The position numbers were made by a program, and so were the translations under genes. Below the pieces are notes generated by a model that ran no database searches, was not told the origin of the DNA, and saw only the letters and a program-made list of their open reading frames with translations. From Lentisphaerota bacterium (lineage in GTDB: Bacteria; Verrucomicrobiota; Lentisphaeria; Victivallales; Victivallaceae), in the NCBI GenBank assembly GCA_015061685.1, contig SUWD01000024.1, forward strand, positions 1 to 41,793: a stretch of DNA of 41,793 nucleotides, given 5' to 3'. This document shows, one piece after another, positions 17,253 through 25,536 of the stretch (position 1 is the stretch's first letter; every line of letters starts with the position of its first letter).

Positions 17253-18092
17253 ATGAAAATTGAAAGATCTGTTGCCGAGCAACGCAAACTTGACCGTTTC
17301 GGACGGTGCGAAAAAGCCCGGATCGCTTATGCCGCAAGCGGAGTGGATCCTGCCGGGGTGGATAATGCGGTGAGCGAAGTTTTTTCTTCCGCCCCGGATT
17401 TCTGGGAGAATCTCCCCAAATATTCAGCGGAAATTCTCCGTTCCCCGGGCGGCGGAATTCTGGAGATCGGAGTCAACTATCTTTCTCCGGACTATTATTC
17501 ATCTTCCCGCCGCCGCCGGAGCAGCAAACATGCCGGAGACCGGGTATGGCGGATCGAAGTCAACAGCCGCTCTGTGCAGAAACGCTGTTCCAGAGGGTGT
17601 GTATTATCCCTTGCCGCAGATCCGCAAAGCACGCCCAGAGATCCAGGATTGCTGGTCGGTTGGAATGGACGGTACGGAGCGGCATCCGCTTCGGAGAATG
17701 TGGAGACCTTTGAACCGGAGATCACCATGCTCTGTACTGCCACATTCCGTCGCAGTAAGGCCGAATCCCGTGCCTATATCCGGCAGGTAGCTGAATTGGT
17801 CGGCAAGGTCAATTCTGAAGCATTTCACCATTGGCACGCCGGAGAAGTTCTTTTCACCGGGCTGGTGCGTTCCACACCTTTTGAGGGAAAGTCCGGTGAA
17901 GATCTGTGCGATCTGACCTTCCGCTTCAATATCAGCTGCGGCGGCGAAAGGTCACTTGCCGGGATCCCGGCGGGATTTGTTGAGGGGTGGGACAGGTTGT
18001 GGGGATTGCCCTCGCCGGACTCCGGCGGGATCGCCTCCATCCATGTCAGCCGTCTTTATGAAAGGGCATCATTTGCCGTTCTGGAATTGTGA
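17253..18092 (+). CDS. Uncharacterised phage-like cassette protein, 279 aa
   Basis: I do not recognise the family. The 279-aa product is soluble, with no signal peptide or membrane helix. An N-terminal helical part (1-60) includes a basic patch SSSRRRRSSKHAGDR (about 82-97), and a mixed alpha/beta C-terminal half contains the beta-rich segments EPEITMLCTATFRRSKAESRAYIRQ and DLCDLTFRFNISCGG. The arrangement of repeated strand pairs would suit a tail or baseplate component, but this is inferred only from the neighbours. It starts 8 bp after the 35-aa gene with a GAGGTG ribosome site, and the next gene starts 13 bp later. Confidence 0.65.
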   Translation: MKIERSVAEQRKLDRFGRCEKARIAYAASGVDPAGVDNAVSEVFSSAPDFWENLPKYSAEILRSPGGGILEIGVNYLSPDYYSSSRRRRSSKHAGDRVWRIEVNSRSVQKRCSRGCVLSLAADPQSTPRDPGLLVGWNGRYGAASASENVETFEPEITMLCTATFRRSKAESRAYIRQVAELVGKVNSEAFHHWHAGEVLFTGLVRSTPFEGKSGEDLCDLTFRFNISCGGERSLAGIPAGFVEGWDRLWGLPSPDSGGIASIHVSRLYERASFAVLEL

Positions 18093-18105
18093 AAGGGGAT
18101 TTTTT

Positions 18106-18978
18106 ATGCAATTCAGTGATGTTGCTCCCGGGATGAGCCGGGAATCGGAATCCGCTTCGTGGCACAATGCGGTAAATTTTCTGCTGCGTCAGAGTAAAGC
18201 TCTTTCGGAGGAGAAAAATTTTTTACCGCCCGGAGCGATAACGTTTTACAATATTTCAACACAGGAGATCCCGGCATTCACCGCAGTTGCCGTTACCGGT
18301 GAATTTGACAGCGGTGATCCGCAGGCACTTTTCCGGCGTTTTGACGGTATGCTTCCGGCATCGGGCATCCCGGCTCTTGACGGAGAACTCCCCTGGGGGA
18401 TAGCTTTGGAAAAAGTTGCTCCGGGGCAATCGGGGATGATGGTTCTTTACGGTCTGGTACCGGCATTTTTCAGCGGCACCGGGAAAAGGGTCGCCCCCGG
18501 AACAGACGGACTTGCCGCCGGAGAAAGCGGTACCGGAGAGGTGATATTTCCCTGTGTGCATAATAACGCTAAAACTTATCCGGGGCTTTTGCTTCTGGGC
18601 AGTGCCGCTCCTGCGGCAAATGTGGTGCCGGATGATTACAACGGATACTTCAAACTGCATTCTCTGTCGTCAAATTCAGCAGCGATAGTGTGCGGTTCAC
18701 AGCCTGATGCGGAAAATTGCGGCTTTACCGATGTGCCGGGGGCGGAAAATATCCCCCGGACGGTGATGAATTTTACTGAACCGGGCAGAAAACAGATTTA
18801 TCTGCTCTTTTTCTATGATAGGGAAACGAAAAAATATTCTTTCCGGTTTGACACTTTCATTGCGGAAGATGCGGTATTTTATCTCTATCTGGGATATTTT
18901 CAAAACGGTACGGTCACACAGAGCTACCGGAGCAATAAAAACCGGGAAGATTTCGGAGAAAGCTGGTATCTCAAATGA
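18106..18978 (+). CDS. Putative phage structural protein, 290 aa
   Basis: No family is identified with confidence. The segment around residues 45-150 (PPGAITFYNISTQEIPAFTA, then PWGIALEKVAPGQSGMMVLYGLVPAFF and RVAPGTDG) has the alternating strand and GIA...IAPGQ.G pattern of phage capsid-decoration or DUF2190-type proteins. The C-terminal half is beta-rich and ends with aromatic strands. The true start is ATG 18106 after an AAAGGGG ribosome site; the frame open from 17956 overlaps the preceding gene. Its stop overlaps the next ATG (ATGA), so translation is coupled. Confidence 0.65.
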   Translation: MQFSDVAPGMSRESESASWHNAVNFLLRQSKALSEEKNFLPPGAITFYNISTQEIPAFTAVAVTGEFDSGDPQALFRRFDGMLPASGIPALDGELPWGIALEKVAPGQSGMMVLYGLVPAFFSGTGKRVAPGTDGLAAGESGTGEVIFPCVHNNAKTYPGLLLLGSAAPAANVVPDDYNGYFKLHSLSSNSAAIVCGSQPDAENCGFTDVPGAENIPRTVMNFTEPGRKQIYLLFFYDRETKKYSFRFDTFIAEDAVFYLYLGYFQNGTVTQSYRSNKNREDFGESWYLK

Positions 18979-19964
18979 AGTGGATAAGTGAAATGCCCTG
19001 TTCCATCGTATCTGCATGGAACATCTTTTTTGAAGCTTTCAAAGAGCGGTCTGATTTCTATGGGATGACCTTTGCGGAAAACGAGATCCATCCCCTGCCG
19101 GAAATTCCGTGTGCCAGAGCCATTGGCGGTATGCTCAGTAATGCCCGTTCTCTTATGATCCGTCTGATCCAGTCGTCGCTCAACTGGAAAAAATTCAATA
19201 CCTTCATGCCGCTTGACGGCTTTGGATACCATACCAGAGCCAAGGAGGAGAATGAAGTTTTTGCCGAGTGGGGTATCGACCAATTTGCCTATTTCAGAGC
19301 GAGAAGTTCTCAATATCCACCACAGCTGCGGCACTCTGTGAGTGATTCTATCCGTGCCGCTGCCAAAGTTCTCAATGACATGGTGCGTTATCCTCTGCCG
19401 CTTTTTGACAGTACCTGCAAAGCAGGATTGGGGTTGAATTCCACACTTTCAGCACGATCCCGCAGTAAAAAGATCGAATTGCAAAGCGATGATTACGGGA
19501 ATTCCGGCAATCTTGACCTGCCCAACAATATCGGAGGAAGCTATTTTCAACCGGTCACTCCAATGGATCTGGCTCAAAGGACAAGCAAAGATGATTGTAC
19601 CGGGAGGTCAAGCTTTCATCATTGGGTTTACCGGGGCAGCGGTAAGAAATTGAGCCGTACCTACAAGCATAAACTGCCTGTTTTGCAGGGTGTCGGCAAA
19701 GTCCGGGCAAAATATGATATCCGGTACGAGGTCTATCCTTATACGATCCTTTCAGAGATATCTTTGGGGACAGTGGAAACGGTCATTGATTTTTCAACCG
19801 GCAGATCACCGGATAATTTTGATCTTTCTGCGGCAGATGATGTCGTGAAAAAGGCATTGGATCATACCGGTACTTATGCCCGGGTGACACTGGATATTTC
19901 GGAAAAAGAAGTGCTGCTGAATGAAAAAAATTTTCAACCTTTACCATATAAATATTTGGAGTAA
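18975..19964 (+). CDS. Uncharacterised phage-like cassette protein, 329 aa
   Basis: The 329-aa product has no recognised domain, signal peptide or membrane helix. The N-terminal third is helical with aromatic residues (SIVSAWNIFFEAFKERSDFYG, then RAIGGMLSNARSLMIRLIQS). The middle has basic and Gly-rich loops and the C-terminal third is beta-rich (KYDIRYEVYPYTILSEISLGT, then YARVTLDISEKEVLL). The ATG overlaps the previous stop by four bases. Position between a putative structural gene and a baseplate/fibre-like gene suggests a tail component. This is positional inference. Confidence 0.62.
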   Translation: MKWISEMPCSIVSAWNIFFEAFKERSDFYGMTFAENEIHPLPEIPCARAIGGMLSNARSLMIRLIQSSLNWKKFNTFMPLDGFGYHTRAKEENEVFAEWGIDQFAYFRARSSQYPPQLRHSVSDSIRAAAKVLNDMVRYPLPLFDSTCKAGLGLNSTLSARSRSKKIELQSDDYGNSGNLDLPNNIGGSYFQPVTPMDLAQRTSKDDCTGRSSFHHWVYRGSGKKLSRTYKHKLPVLQGVGKVRAKYDIRYEVYPYTILSEISLGTVETVIDFSTGRSPDNFDLSAADDVVKKALDHTGTYARVTLDISEKEVLLNEKNFQPLPYKYLE

Positions 19965-19967
19965 TAT

Positions 19968-21041
19968 ATGCAGAAAATCCGATCGATTTTAAAAATTACC
20001 GGCAGCGGTGCCGCATTGTGCGATGCTTACGGTTCGGAAACCGGGATCGCTCTTGAATTGATGCTGGGTACCGGGTGTATTCTGGAATTCGATTTGCGTC
20101 AGGATTCCTCCGGCGGCAGTGCCGAATTGCCCGCTTATCCGGCAGATGATCTTGGTGCCGCAGCCTTTTATTGTGCGATGGATACCGGGCAGAGCAACAG
20201 TGATGATCCCCTGCTGCTGATATACAGTGCAGTTACGTTGAAGCGGGAAAATTCCGGAAAAGTTATTCTCTCTGTGCCGGTTGATTCCGGGCTTACCAAC
20301 CGGCTGGCTGAAGTGATAAAAGGTGGGGAATCCGCTACTTTTTTCTGTGAATTGGGCGGTTTTGACGGAGAGGGGAGGAGCGTTTTTGCCTGGCAATTCA
20401 AAATCTCTTTCCGTAACCGGGTCTATCTGGGGGACGGCAATGAAAGTGTCACACCTGATCCGGCATATTATACCGCAGTTCAGGTGGATGCTATTGCCGC
20501 CGGACTGGAAAAGAAGATCACCGGATCAGCATTTGAGCCTGCCGCTGAAAATATTTCAGTTGCCGATGCCGGAAATCTCTTTGCCGGAAGCAATGTTGAG
20601 ATGATTTTGCAGGAGTTGGGCAGCCGGATGAATGAGGCGGAAGGAAAGGTGAACGATTTTGAAACCCCGTTGAATACCCTTGACCGCCGTTTGGAAGATG
20701 CGGAAAATTTGTTGACCGGGCTTGATGACCGCATGAAAACAAGCGAAAGTTCTTTGAATGAGGTCAAAAGTTCGGTCAGCAGTTTGGAAAATTCTGTTGA
20801 TGATTTCGATGATCGCATGGGAACGGCAGAAAATTCATTGTCCGGACTTGCTGATCGCATGGGAACGGCAGAAAATTCATTATCCGGACTTGCTGATCGC
20901 ATGGGAACGGCAGAAAATTCATTGAATGAGGTCAAAAATTCATTGACCGGAGTTGAAGGCACTCTGGCCGGGCTTGATGATCGTATGGGAACGGTAGAAA
21001 GTATTTTGACTGGAGTTGAAAATTTACTGGGAGGTATCTGA
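19968..21041 (+). CDS. Baseplate/fibre-like protein with C-terminal coiled-coil repeats, 357 aa
   Basis: Residues 1-165 form a beta-rich domain (LKITGSGAALCDAYGSETGI, LLIYSAVTLKRENSGKVILSV, FAWQFKISFRNRVYLGDG) resembling the N-terminal domain of upper-baseplate or fibre-base proteins. A helical linker follows (residues 166-220). The last 135 residues are a long coiled coil of 14-residue units of the type DRMGTAENSLSGLA, three of them nearly identical in DNA (20811-20924). This layout, a globular base plus a trimeric-looking stalk, is typical of phage fibre bases. The next gene, 1 bp after its stop, ends in a lectin-like domain and could be the tip. Family-level match is inferred. Confidence 0.65.
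   Translation: MQKIRSILKITGSGAALCDAYGSETGIALELMLGTGCILEFDLRQDSSGGSAELPAYPADDLGAAAFYCAMDTGQSNSDDPLLLIYSAVTLKRENSGKVILSVPVDSGLTNRLAEVIKGGESATFFCELGGFDGEGRSVFAWQFKISFRNRVYLGDGNESVTPDPAYYTAVQVDAIAAGLEKKITGSAFEPAAENISVADAGNLFAGSNVEMILQELGSRMNEAEGKVNDFETPLNTLDRRLEDAENLLTGLDDRMKTSESSLNEVKSSVSSLENSVDDFDDRMGTAENSLSGLADRMGTAENSLSGLADRMGTAENSLNEVKNSLTGVEGTLAGLDDRMGTVESILTGVENLLGGI
20811..20924 (+). repeat. In-frame 42-bp tandem repeat in the fibre-like gene
   Basis: Units of 42 bp start at 20811, 20853 and 20895 (the third is 30 bp) and differ by only one base; degenerate versions lie on both sides (20727 and 20979). Each encodes 14 residues, two heptads, so copy changes would lengthen or shorten the coiled-coil stalk without breaking the frame. 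Confidence 0.85.
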
Positions 21042-21042
21042 T

Positions 21043-22107
21043 ATGAGTATCGCTTCGGAAATTGAACGTATCCGGAACGCCAAAAACGCTTTGAAGTCTG
21101 TAATCAATGCCAGAGGCGGCTCTCTTGCCGGGGAGACACTTGAATATTATGCCGATGCCGTTTCAGCTCTGCCTTCAGGGGATGGTTCCGTAGATCTCTC
21201 CTTTGTTACAGCCCAAGCCGGTGATATCAGAAGCGGCAAAGTCGGTGCCTCATCCACCGGAACTCCGGTTATCGGCACGCTTGATCCGTCATCCGGCAGC
21301 AGCGGCATGGACTTTTACAAGTGTTCTTCGGTCGATACCTCTGCAAAAACGTGGGCAGGATATAAAGCGGTACTTGCTGACGGGGTTTACAGCTTTGAGG
21401 AAACAGTTACAGAGGGGTTGAGCTATACAATTATTACTCCGGCGGTTGGCAATGTATATACTGCGGATACTTTAGCGGAAATTAAGAACCTTTATGACGG
21501 CTCAGACCCGACTATGGTCTTTTATGCACCTTTCAGTGAAAACAAAGCAACTGCCGAAACCGGACAAACCCTGAACGTTTCCGGTAATCCGGTATATGGG
21601 GAAATCGGCGGTATTCCATGTGTGACGTTTGACGGCAGTTCTGGATATTCCACCCCCGGAATAGATGTAAGCCAATTCGTGGACGGATTTACCGTTTCAT
21701 GTTTTGCACAACCGGCAGACCGGGGGTCACATACAATAGTTTTTGGACGAAGAAACGGTACGTATTCCTGCCAATATGCCTTCAAACTCGGTATTCAGGA
21801 GATCACGTGTTGGGCAGCGAATAGCGACGTGACCGCAAACGTGTACAAATCTGATATTCCGGAGATTAACAAAATGACCCACGCCGCATGGCGGTATAAA
21901 GACGGTAAGTTTGATTTGTTTATTGGCGGTGAACTGGTCGCAAGTGGCAATGGTACTATCGGCAGTCAAGATTCCGGAGATACACAGATAGCCGCAACTC
22001 TTTACTCAAGCGAGAATTATGTTGGTAGTCTCGCCGCATTAAGGTTGTACAACAGGGCGTTGACGGATGATGAGATTATGAAGCTTGCCGGGGAGTTTGA
22101 TGTATGA
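21043..22107 (+). CDS. Fibre-like protein with C-terminal LamG/concanavalin-type lectin domain, 354 aa
   Basis: An N-terminal helix (residues 1-50, EIERIRNAKNALKSVINARG) matches the start common to phage tail-fibre proteins of gut bacteria. A linker and a short beta region follow (about 60-150). The C-terminal jelly-roll (about 160-354) has the LamG/laminin-G pattern: FYAPFSENKA, GGIPCVTFDGSSGYSTPG, FTVSCFAQP, THAAWRYKDGKFDLFIGGELVASG and the closing GSLAALRLYNRALTDDEI. It probably binds glycans on a target cell or mucus. ATG 21043 follows a GGGAGGT ribosome site. The preceding coiled-coil protein is a likely partner. Confidence 0.75.
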   Translation: MSIASEIERIRNAKNALKSVINARGGSLAGETLEYYADAVSALPSGDGSVDLSFVTAQAGDIRSGKVGASSTGTPVIGTLDPSSGSSGMDFYKCSSVDTSAKTWAGYKAVLADGVYSFEETVTEGLSYTIITPAVGNVYTADTLAEIKNLYDGSDPTMVFYAPFSENKATAETGQTLNVSGNPVYGEIGGIPCVTFDGSSGYSTPGIDVSQFVDGFTVSCFAQPADRGSHTIVFGRRNGTYSCQYAFKLGIQEITCWAANSDVTANVYKSDIPEINKMTHAAWRYKDGKFDLFIGGELVASGNGTIGSQDSGDTQIAATLYSSENYVGSLAALRLYNRALTDDEIMKLAGEFDV

Positions 22108-22123
22108 GAAAGGAGAATGTAAT

Positions 22124-22474
22124 ATGCTGGTGGATATTCACCGGGAAAATGAGCGGGGCGATATAATCACGCTCCGGGAGGAATTGATGATAAAATTCCG
22201 GGGGAAAATGTTCATTATCCCTGCCGGATTTGAGTGTGACGGAGCGAGTGTCCCGAGGTTTTTGTGGGATTCGGTTTCGCCGCAGATCTCACCGGAAACT
22301 TTGCGTGGGGCTGTGGCACATGATTACCTGTACCGCAACCATGTGCCGGGGTGGACGAGAAAAGAGGCGGATGAACTTTTTTATGAGTTGATCCGGGAAG
22401 ATGGGTTGTCCTGGTACCGCAGTCAAAAAGCGTATTGGGGAGTGCGGCTTTTCGGCGGGAGTGCGTGGGAATGA
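22124..22474 (+). CDS. DUF1353 family phage protein
   Basis: The 116-aa product has the DUF1353 core: IIPAGFECDGASVPRFLWDS, then GAVAHDYLYRN and a terminal KAYWGVRLFGGSAW. DUF1353 proteins are common in phage and prophage late regions next to tail-fibre or lysis genes, and their biochemical role is not established; the DGASVPR..W and AHDYLY motifs suggest an enzyme-like pocket. An AAAGGAG ribosome site precedes ATG 22124. Its stop overlaps the start of the next small membrane protein (ATGA). Good family call, unknown function. Confidence 0.8.
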   Translation: MLVDIHRENERGDIITLREELMIKFRGKMFIIPAGFECDGASVPRFLWDSVSPQISPETLRGAVAHDYLYRNHVPGWTRKEADELFYELIREDGLSWYRSQKAYWGVRLFGGSAWE

Positions 22475-22737
22475 GTATTACGGATGTAATTTCTCTTTTT
22501 ACCCTCTGTGTACCGCTGGTTTTAAGTGTGACCGGAGCGGCGGTGAGGATTTGCAGCAAATTGGAGAAAATCAGTGCCGCCCTGGAAAACATGGTCAGCC
22601 GTACCGAGTGTCTGGCTTTGAGGGAGAGTTGTCCGGCTCTTGCCGGGAGAGGGAAACGGCGTCAACGCAGCAATGCGGCAGCTTCCGCATCCCCGGCGGC
22701 AGCTGCACGCCGGAGGAAATCCATTGCCCGGGATTGA
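22471..22737 (+). CDS. Small single-pass membrane protein, holin-like
   Basis: The 88-aa product has one hydrophobic helix (about residues 3-27, VISLFTLCVPLVLSVTGAAV), a short amphipathic helix (KLEKISAALENM) and a very basic Ala/Arg tail. Size, topology and position after fibre and DUF1353 genes suit a phage holin or spanin-type protein, but no family is recognised. The last 25 codons lie antisense to the 3' end of the Sel1 gene (overlap 22662-22737), so the tail may be new sequence gained by reading into the chromosome. ATG overlaps the upstream stop. Confidence 0.55.
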   Translation: MSITDVISLFTLCVPLVLSVTGAAVRICSKLEKISAALENMVSRTECLALRESCPALAGRGKRRQRSNAAASASPAAAARRRKSIARD

Positions 22738-23903
22738 TCGGCTTTTACTCCCGTACCGTTGAAAAGAGCTTTGCCGGCTTCCCGCAATCCGGCGGGATGC
22801 CCGGCAACTGCCGACCGGTGAAAGTATTGGAACGCCATTTCCAGATTTTTAGCGGTATATTCGCCGTTGCGGTACATCCTGCCGAGTTTATAGGCGGCAA
22901 CGCCGTCTCCGGCATCGGCGGCACGGGTGAATAATTCAAATGCTTTGGGAATATCCTGATTCGTTCCGATACCGGAAAGATAGCAATTCCCCAGATTACG
23001 CATCGCCGGCGGATAATTCTTTCCGGCTGCCTGCGTGAGCAGTTTGAATGCCGATTCGCTGTTCTGCGGCAGATACATGCCGAAAAGCTGCAGTTGGGCA
23101 TAATCATTCATCGCCCGTGATGAACCGAGCCGGATAGCTTCTTCGTAGAGGGCGATCGCCTGTTTGCGGTCGAGAGTGCCGCCGAATCCGTAAAAGAGCA
23201 TTTCCGCTAATTGTGCGGTTGCTTCGGGGTGTTTCATCAAGGCGGCCCGGCGGAGGACTTCCGCACCTTTTGCCGGATCGGGAATCATCCCTCCCAGTCC
23301 GGAACGCAGACAGGCGGCGTATATCACCAGAGCTTCAGGATCTGGTGTGGCGGTATTTTCAATATACTTTTCCAGAAGCATCCGCAATTCTCTGCCGTGG
23401 ACGGGGGCATCCATAAACAGGTATCTTGCCAGCAGAAGCAGTGCGTCTGGATCACTTTTTTTTGTATGTTCCCGCAGGATATCCAGAGCTTTTGCGTGGT
23501 CAGCCGGGACTGCCGGAAGAGTCCGGTTTTCATAAGAATCTGATTCCAACCCCATAAAGAGCAATTCAGCATAACGGACAGCTGCTTTGTCAACGCCATT
23601 ATTCATGGCTTTTTCGTACCAGAAAAAAGCAGCGGCGGGATTGGGTTTGCCGCCCCAGCCGTTTTGGAGGCAGAGAGCCAGATTGTATTGAGCCTGCGGG
23701 TTTCCGGCTCCGGCGGCTTTGCGGAACCAATAGAGTGCCAGCGTCAGATTTTTCTGACGCTGTCTGCCGTAAAAATACTCCCCTGCAAGTTGCAACTGAC
23801 TGTTGATATCCCCTGAACGGGCGGCGTCAAGCAGAGTATCTGCTCCAAAGAGGGAAACGGCGGCAAAAATTGCCGCCGCTGAAATTTGCAGTTTTTTCCG
23901 CAT
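22662..23903 (-). CDS. Exported Sel1-repeat (TPR-like) protein
   Basis: The 413-aa product has a signal peptide (residues 1-20) followed by about ten Sel1-like repeats of 36 residues, for example AQYNLALCLQNGWGGKPNPAAAFFWYEKA and AAYKLGRMYRNGEYTAKNLEMAFQYFHRSA. Sel1 solenoids mediate protein-protein contacts; in the periplasm they often act with envelope or secretion machinery. Its ATG overlaps the lpxD stop (TAATG), so it is the last gene of the guaB-skp-lpxD operon. Its own 3' end overlaps the convergent holin-like gene by 76 bp. Binding partner unknown. Confidence 0.88.
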   Translation of the reverse strand: MRKKLQISAAAIFAAVSLFGADTLLDAARSGDINSQLQLAGEYFYGRQRQKNLTLALYWFRKAAGAGNPQAQYNLALCLQNGWGGKPNPAAAFFWYEKAMNNGVDKAAVRYAELLFMGLESDSYENRTLPAVPADHAKALDILREHTKKSDPDALLLLARYLFMDAPVHGRELRMLLEKYIENTATPDPEALVIYAACLRSGLGGMIPDPAKGAEVLRRAALMKHPEATAQLAEMLFYGFGGTLDRKQAIALYEEAIRLGSSRAMNDYAQLQLFGMYLPQNSESAFKLLTQAAGKNYPPAMRNLGNCYLSGIGTNQDIPKAFELFTRAADAGDGVAAYKLGRMYRNGEYTAKNLEMAFQYFHRSAVAGHPAGLREAGKALFNGTGVKADQSRAMDFLRRAAAAGDAEAAALLR

Positions 23904-24943
23904 TATTTGGAAAGCTCTTTGATTTTGGCTTCCAATTCCTTGATTTTGGCATCCAGTTTCTGCACTTTTTTCGGCAGGGCAAGACGACCGAGGAAATCCC
24001 GCTGCGGTTCAGCCGGAGTACCCAGAGCGATCGACCCGGGAGGCAGACTTTTTACCACGGAACTGGTTCCGGCGATCTGACAACCGTCGCCAATGGTAAT
24101 GTGTCCGTTGACCCCCGCCTGGCCGGCAAGGATAACGCCTCTGCCCAATTCTGAACTGCCGGCAATACCGCACTGGGCAACCAGAATGGAACTTTCACCG
24201 ACCACCACGTTGTGAGCGACCATTACCTGATCGTCGATTTTGACATTGTCTTTGATGACGGTTTTGCCGAATCTGGCACGGTCAATGGTGGTATTTGCAC
24301 CGATCTCCACATCATTCCCGATGCAGACGATACCGGTCTGCGGCACTTTGACCAAGCCCTGCGGACCGGGGATGAAGCCGAATCCGTCAGCACCGATCAC
24401 CACTCCCGGATGGATGATACATTTTGCTCCGACAGTACAGCGGTACATGACTGTTACGCCGGGATAGAGAATCGTTCCGGCACCGATTTTTGCATCATGA
24501 CCGATGTAGCAGACAGCTCCGATAACGGCATTATCGGCGATTTCGGCACCGGCTTCGATAACGGCATTTGCACCGATGGAGACATTCTGCCCGATTTTGG
24601 CACTGGGATCGACCACGGCGGCAGGGTGGATACCGATGACCGGGGCGGGCGGTTCTTCAGCGAAAAGGGCGGTGATTTTGGCAAAGGCAAAATCCACATT
24701 TTCGCAGACGATCAGCGTGCGGTTTTCAGTGGAGGCCGAGGCGAGGTCTTTGCAGACCAGAATGATACCGGCATTGGTGGTATTGAGCTGATCCTCATAC
24801 TTTTTATTGCCGACGAAACTTAATTGATCAGAAGCGGCATCTTTGATACCGGAAACGCCGTTGATGATTCTTGCAGGATCACCGCAGATGGAACCGCCGA
24901 CGATTTCAGCGATTTTTTCAGCATTCATGGAAATCTGTTTCAT
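23903..24943 (-). CDS. lpxD: UDP-3-O-acylglucosamine N-acyltransferase LpxD
   Basis: The 346-aa enzyme adds the N-linked hydroxy-acyl chain in lipid A synthesis. It has the N-terminal uridine-binding domain (1-100), a left-handed beta-helix of hexapeptide repeats (about 105-305) with the catalytic MVAHNVVVG (His244) and ADGFGF (205-210), and a C-terminal helix (KKVQKLDAKIKELEAKIKEL). Length and order match Escherichia coli LpxD. Its ATG overlaps the skp stop, and its stop overlaps the Sel1 start, so the three are coupled. LpxA, LpxC and FabZ are not in this window. Confidence 0.95.
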   Translation of the reverse strand: MKQISMNAEKIAEIVGGSICGDPARIINGVSGIKDAASDQLSFVGNKKYEDQLNTTNAGIILVCKDLASASTENRTLIVCENVDFAFAKITALFAEEPPAPVIGIHPAAVVDPSAKIGQNVSIGANAVIEAGAEIADNAVIGAVCYIGHDAKIGAGTILYPGVTVMYRCTVGAKCIIHPGVVIGADGFGFIPGPQGLVKVPQTGIVCIGNDVEIGANTTIDRARFGKTVIKDNVKIDDQVMVAHNVVVGESSILVAQCGIAGSSELGRGVILAGQAGVNGHITIGDGCQIAGTSSVVKSLPPGSIALGTPAEPQRDFLGRLALPKKVQKLDAKIKELEAKIKELSK

Positions 24944-25524
24944 TATTTAGCTCCAGTTTGAGGTTTTGCCGCAGAACGGTTGAGTTCCCGGATGACGGCA
25001 TCGGAAATATCATTCTTTTTGGGATAGACCAGTAAAGAGGGCAGATTATTGGTGCTTCTGCCGGAACAATCGAAAACAAAGGCATAATTGCCGGCGGCGG
25101 CACGCCGCTGGATCTCCTTTTGGATATCAGCAATTATTTCATTGCGTTTTTCCTGCTCCACCCGCCGGAGTTCCCGCATACGCTCATTGGTATAAAGCGA
25201 GATTTCCGTTTCAATGCTCTTGACTTTGGCAAGAGCGGCATCGGCGGCATCGGCGGCTTTTTTGCGGTCGCTGTCGCTCAATGCCGGATTGAGGGCATTG
25301 GTTCCCAATTTTCTGGCATCGGCACGGGCGGCTTCCAGCCGGGTATTGAGCTGCCCCATATAAATTCGGGCAGCTTCGGCCTGCTGGTTGAGGAAATCCT
25401 CTGCTATCCGGCTTTTGTAATATTCCCGGAATATCCGGTCAAGATCGACAACTGCGATACGGAGTTCTGCCGCCGCAGCAGCGACGCAGAAGCAGACAGC
25501 CAGAAATGTGAGGATTTTTTTCAT
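24943..25524 (-). CDS. skp: Periplasmic chaperone Skp/OmpH
   Basis: The 193-aa product has a signal peptide (residues 1-19), the core strand IAVVDLDRIFREYYK, two long charged helices forming the tentacle (about 40-140) and a C-terminal core strand NYAFVFDCSGRS. It holds unfolded outer membrane proteins as a trimer. The skp-lpxD order is conserved widely. The start lies 12 bp after guaB. The tentacle contains an Ala/Asp-rich insert (LNPALSDSDRKKAADAADAA). Confidence 0.9.
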   Translation of the reverse strand: MKKILTFLAVCFCVAAAAAELRIAVVDLDRIFREYYKSRIAEDFLNQQAEAARIYMGQLNTRLEAARADARKLGTNALNPALSDSDRKKAADAADAALAKVKSIETEISLYTNERMRELRRVEQEKRNEIIADIQKEIQRRAAAGNYAFVFDCSGRSTNNLPSLLVYPKKNDISDAVIRELNRSAAKPQTGAK

Positions 25525-25536
25525 GATAGTTTCAGC

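Larger units (their letters stand above)
16963..22737 (+). mobile_element. Orphan phage-tail-like cassette (remnant or co-opted)
   Basis: Eight close-packed plus-strand genes (17137-22737) resemble the distal end of a phage late operon. They are a 35-aa leader protein, three unrecognised putative structural proteins, a baseplate/fibre-like coiled-coil protein, a LamG-tipped fibre-like protein, a DUF1353 protein and a small holin-like membrane protein. No terminase, portal, capsid, tape-measure, endolysin, integrase or repressor is present. The cassette is inserted between rpmH and the Sel1/lpxD operon. Its first 174 bp (16963-17136) are non-coding apart from a TTGACA at 16963-16968 without a clear -10 and a strong hairpin. 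Codon style looks like that of the neighbours. No flanking att repeats were found by eye. Confidence 0.6.

Noticed and set aside
20811..20924. CRISPR array
   Set aside because: The units are contiguous and in frame, with no spacers and no cas genes in the window.
20811..22107. Diversity-generating retroelement acting on the fibre gene
   Set aside because: No reverse transcriptase and no template/variable repeat pair were seen; the repeats are simple coiled-coil tandem units.
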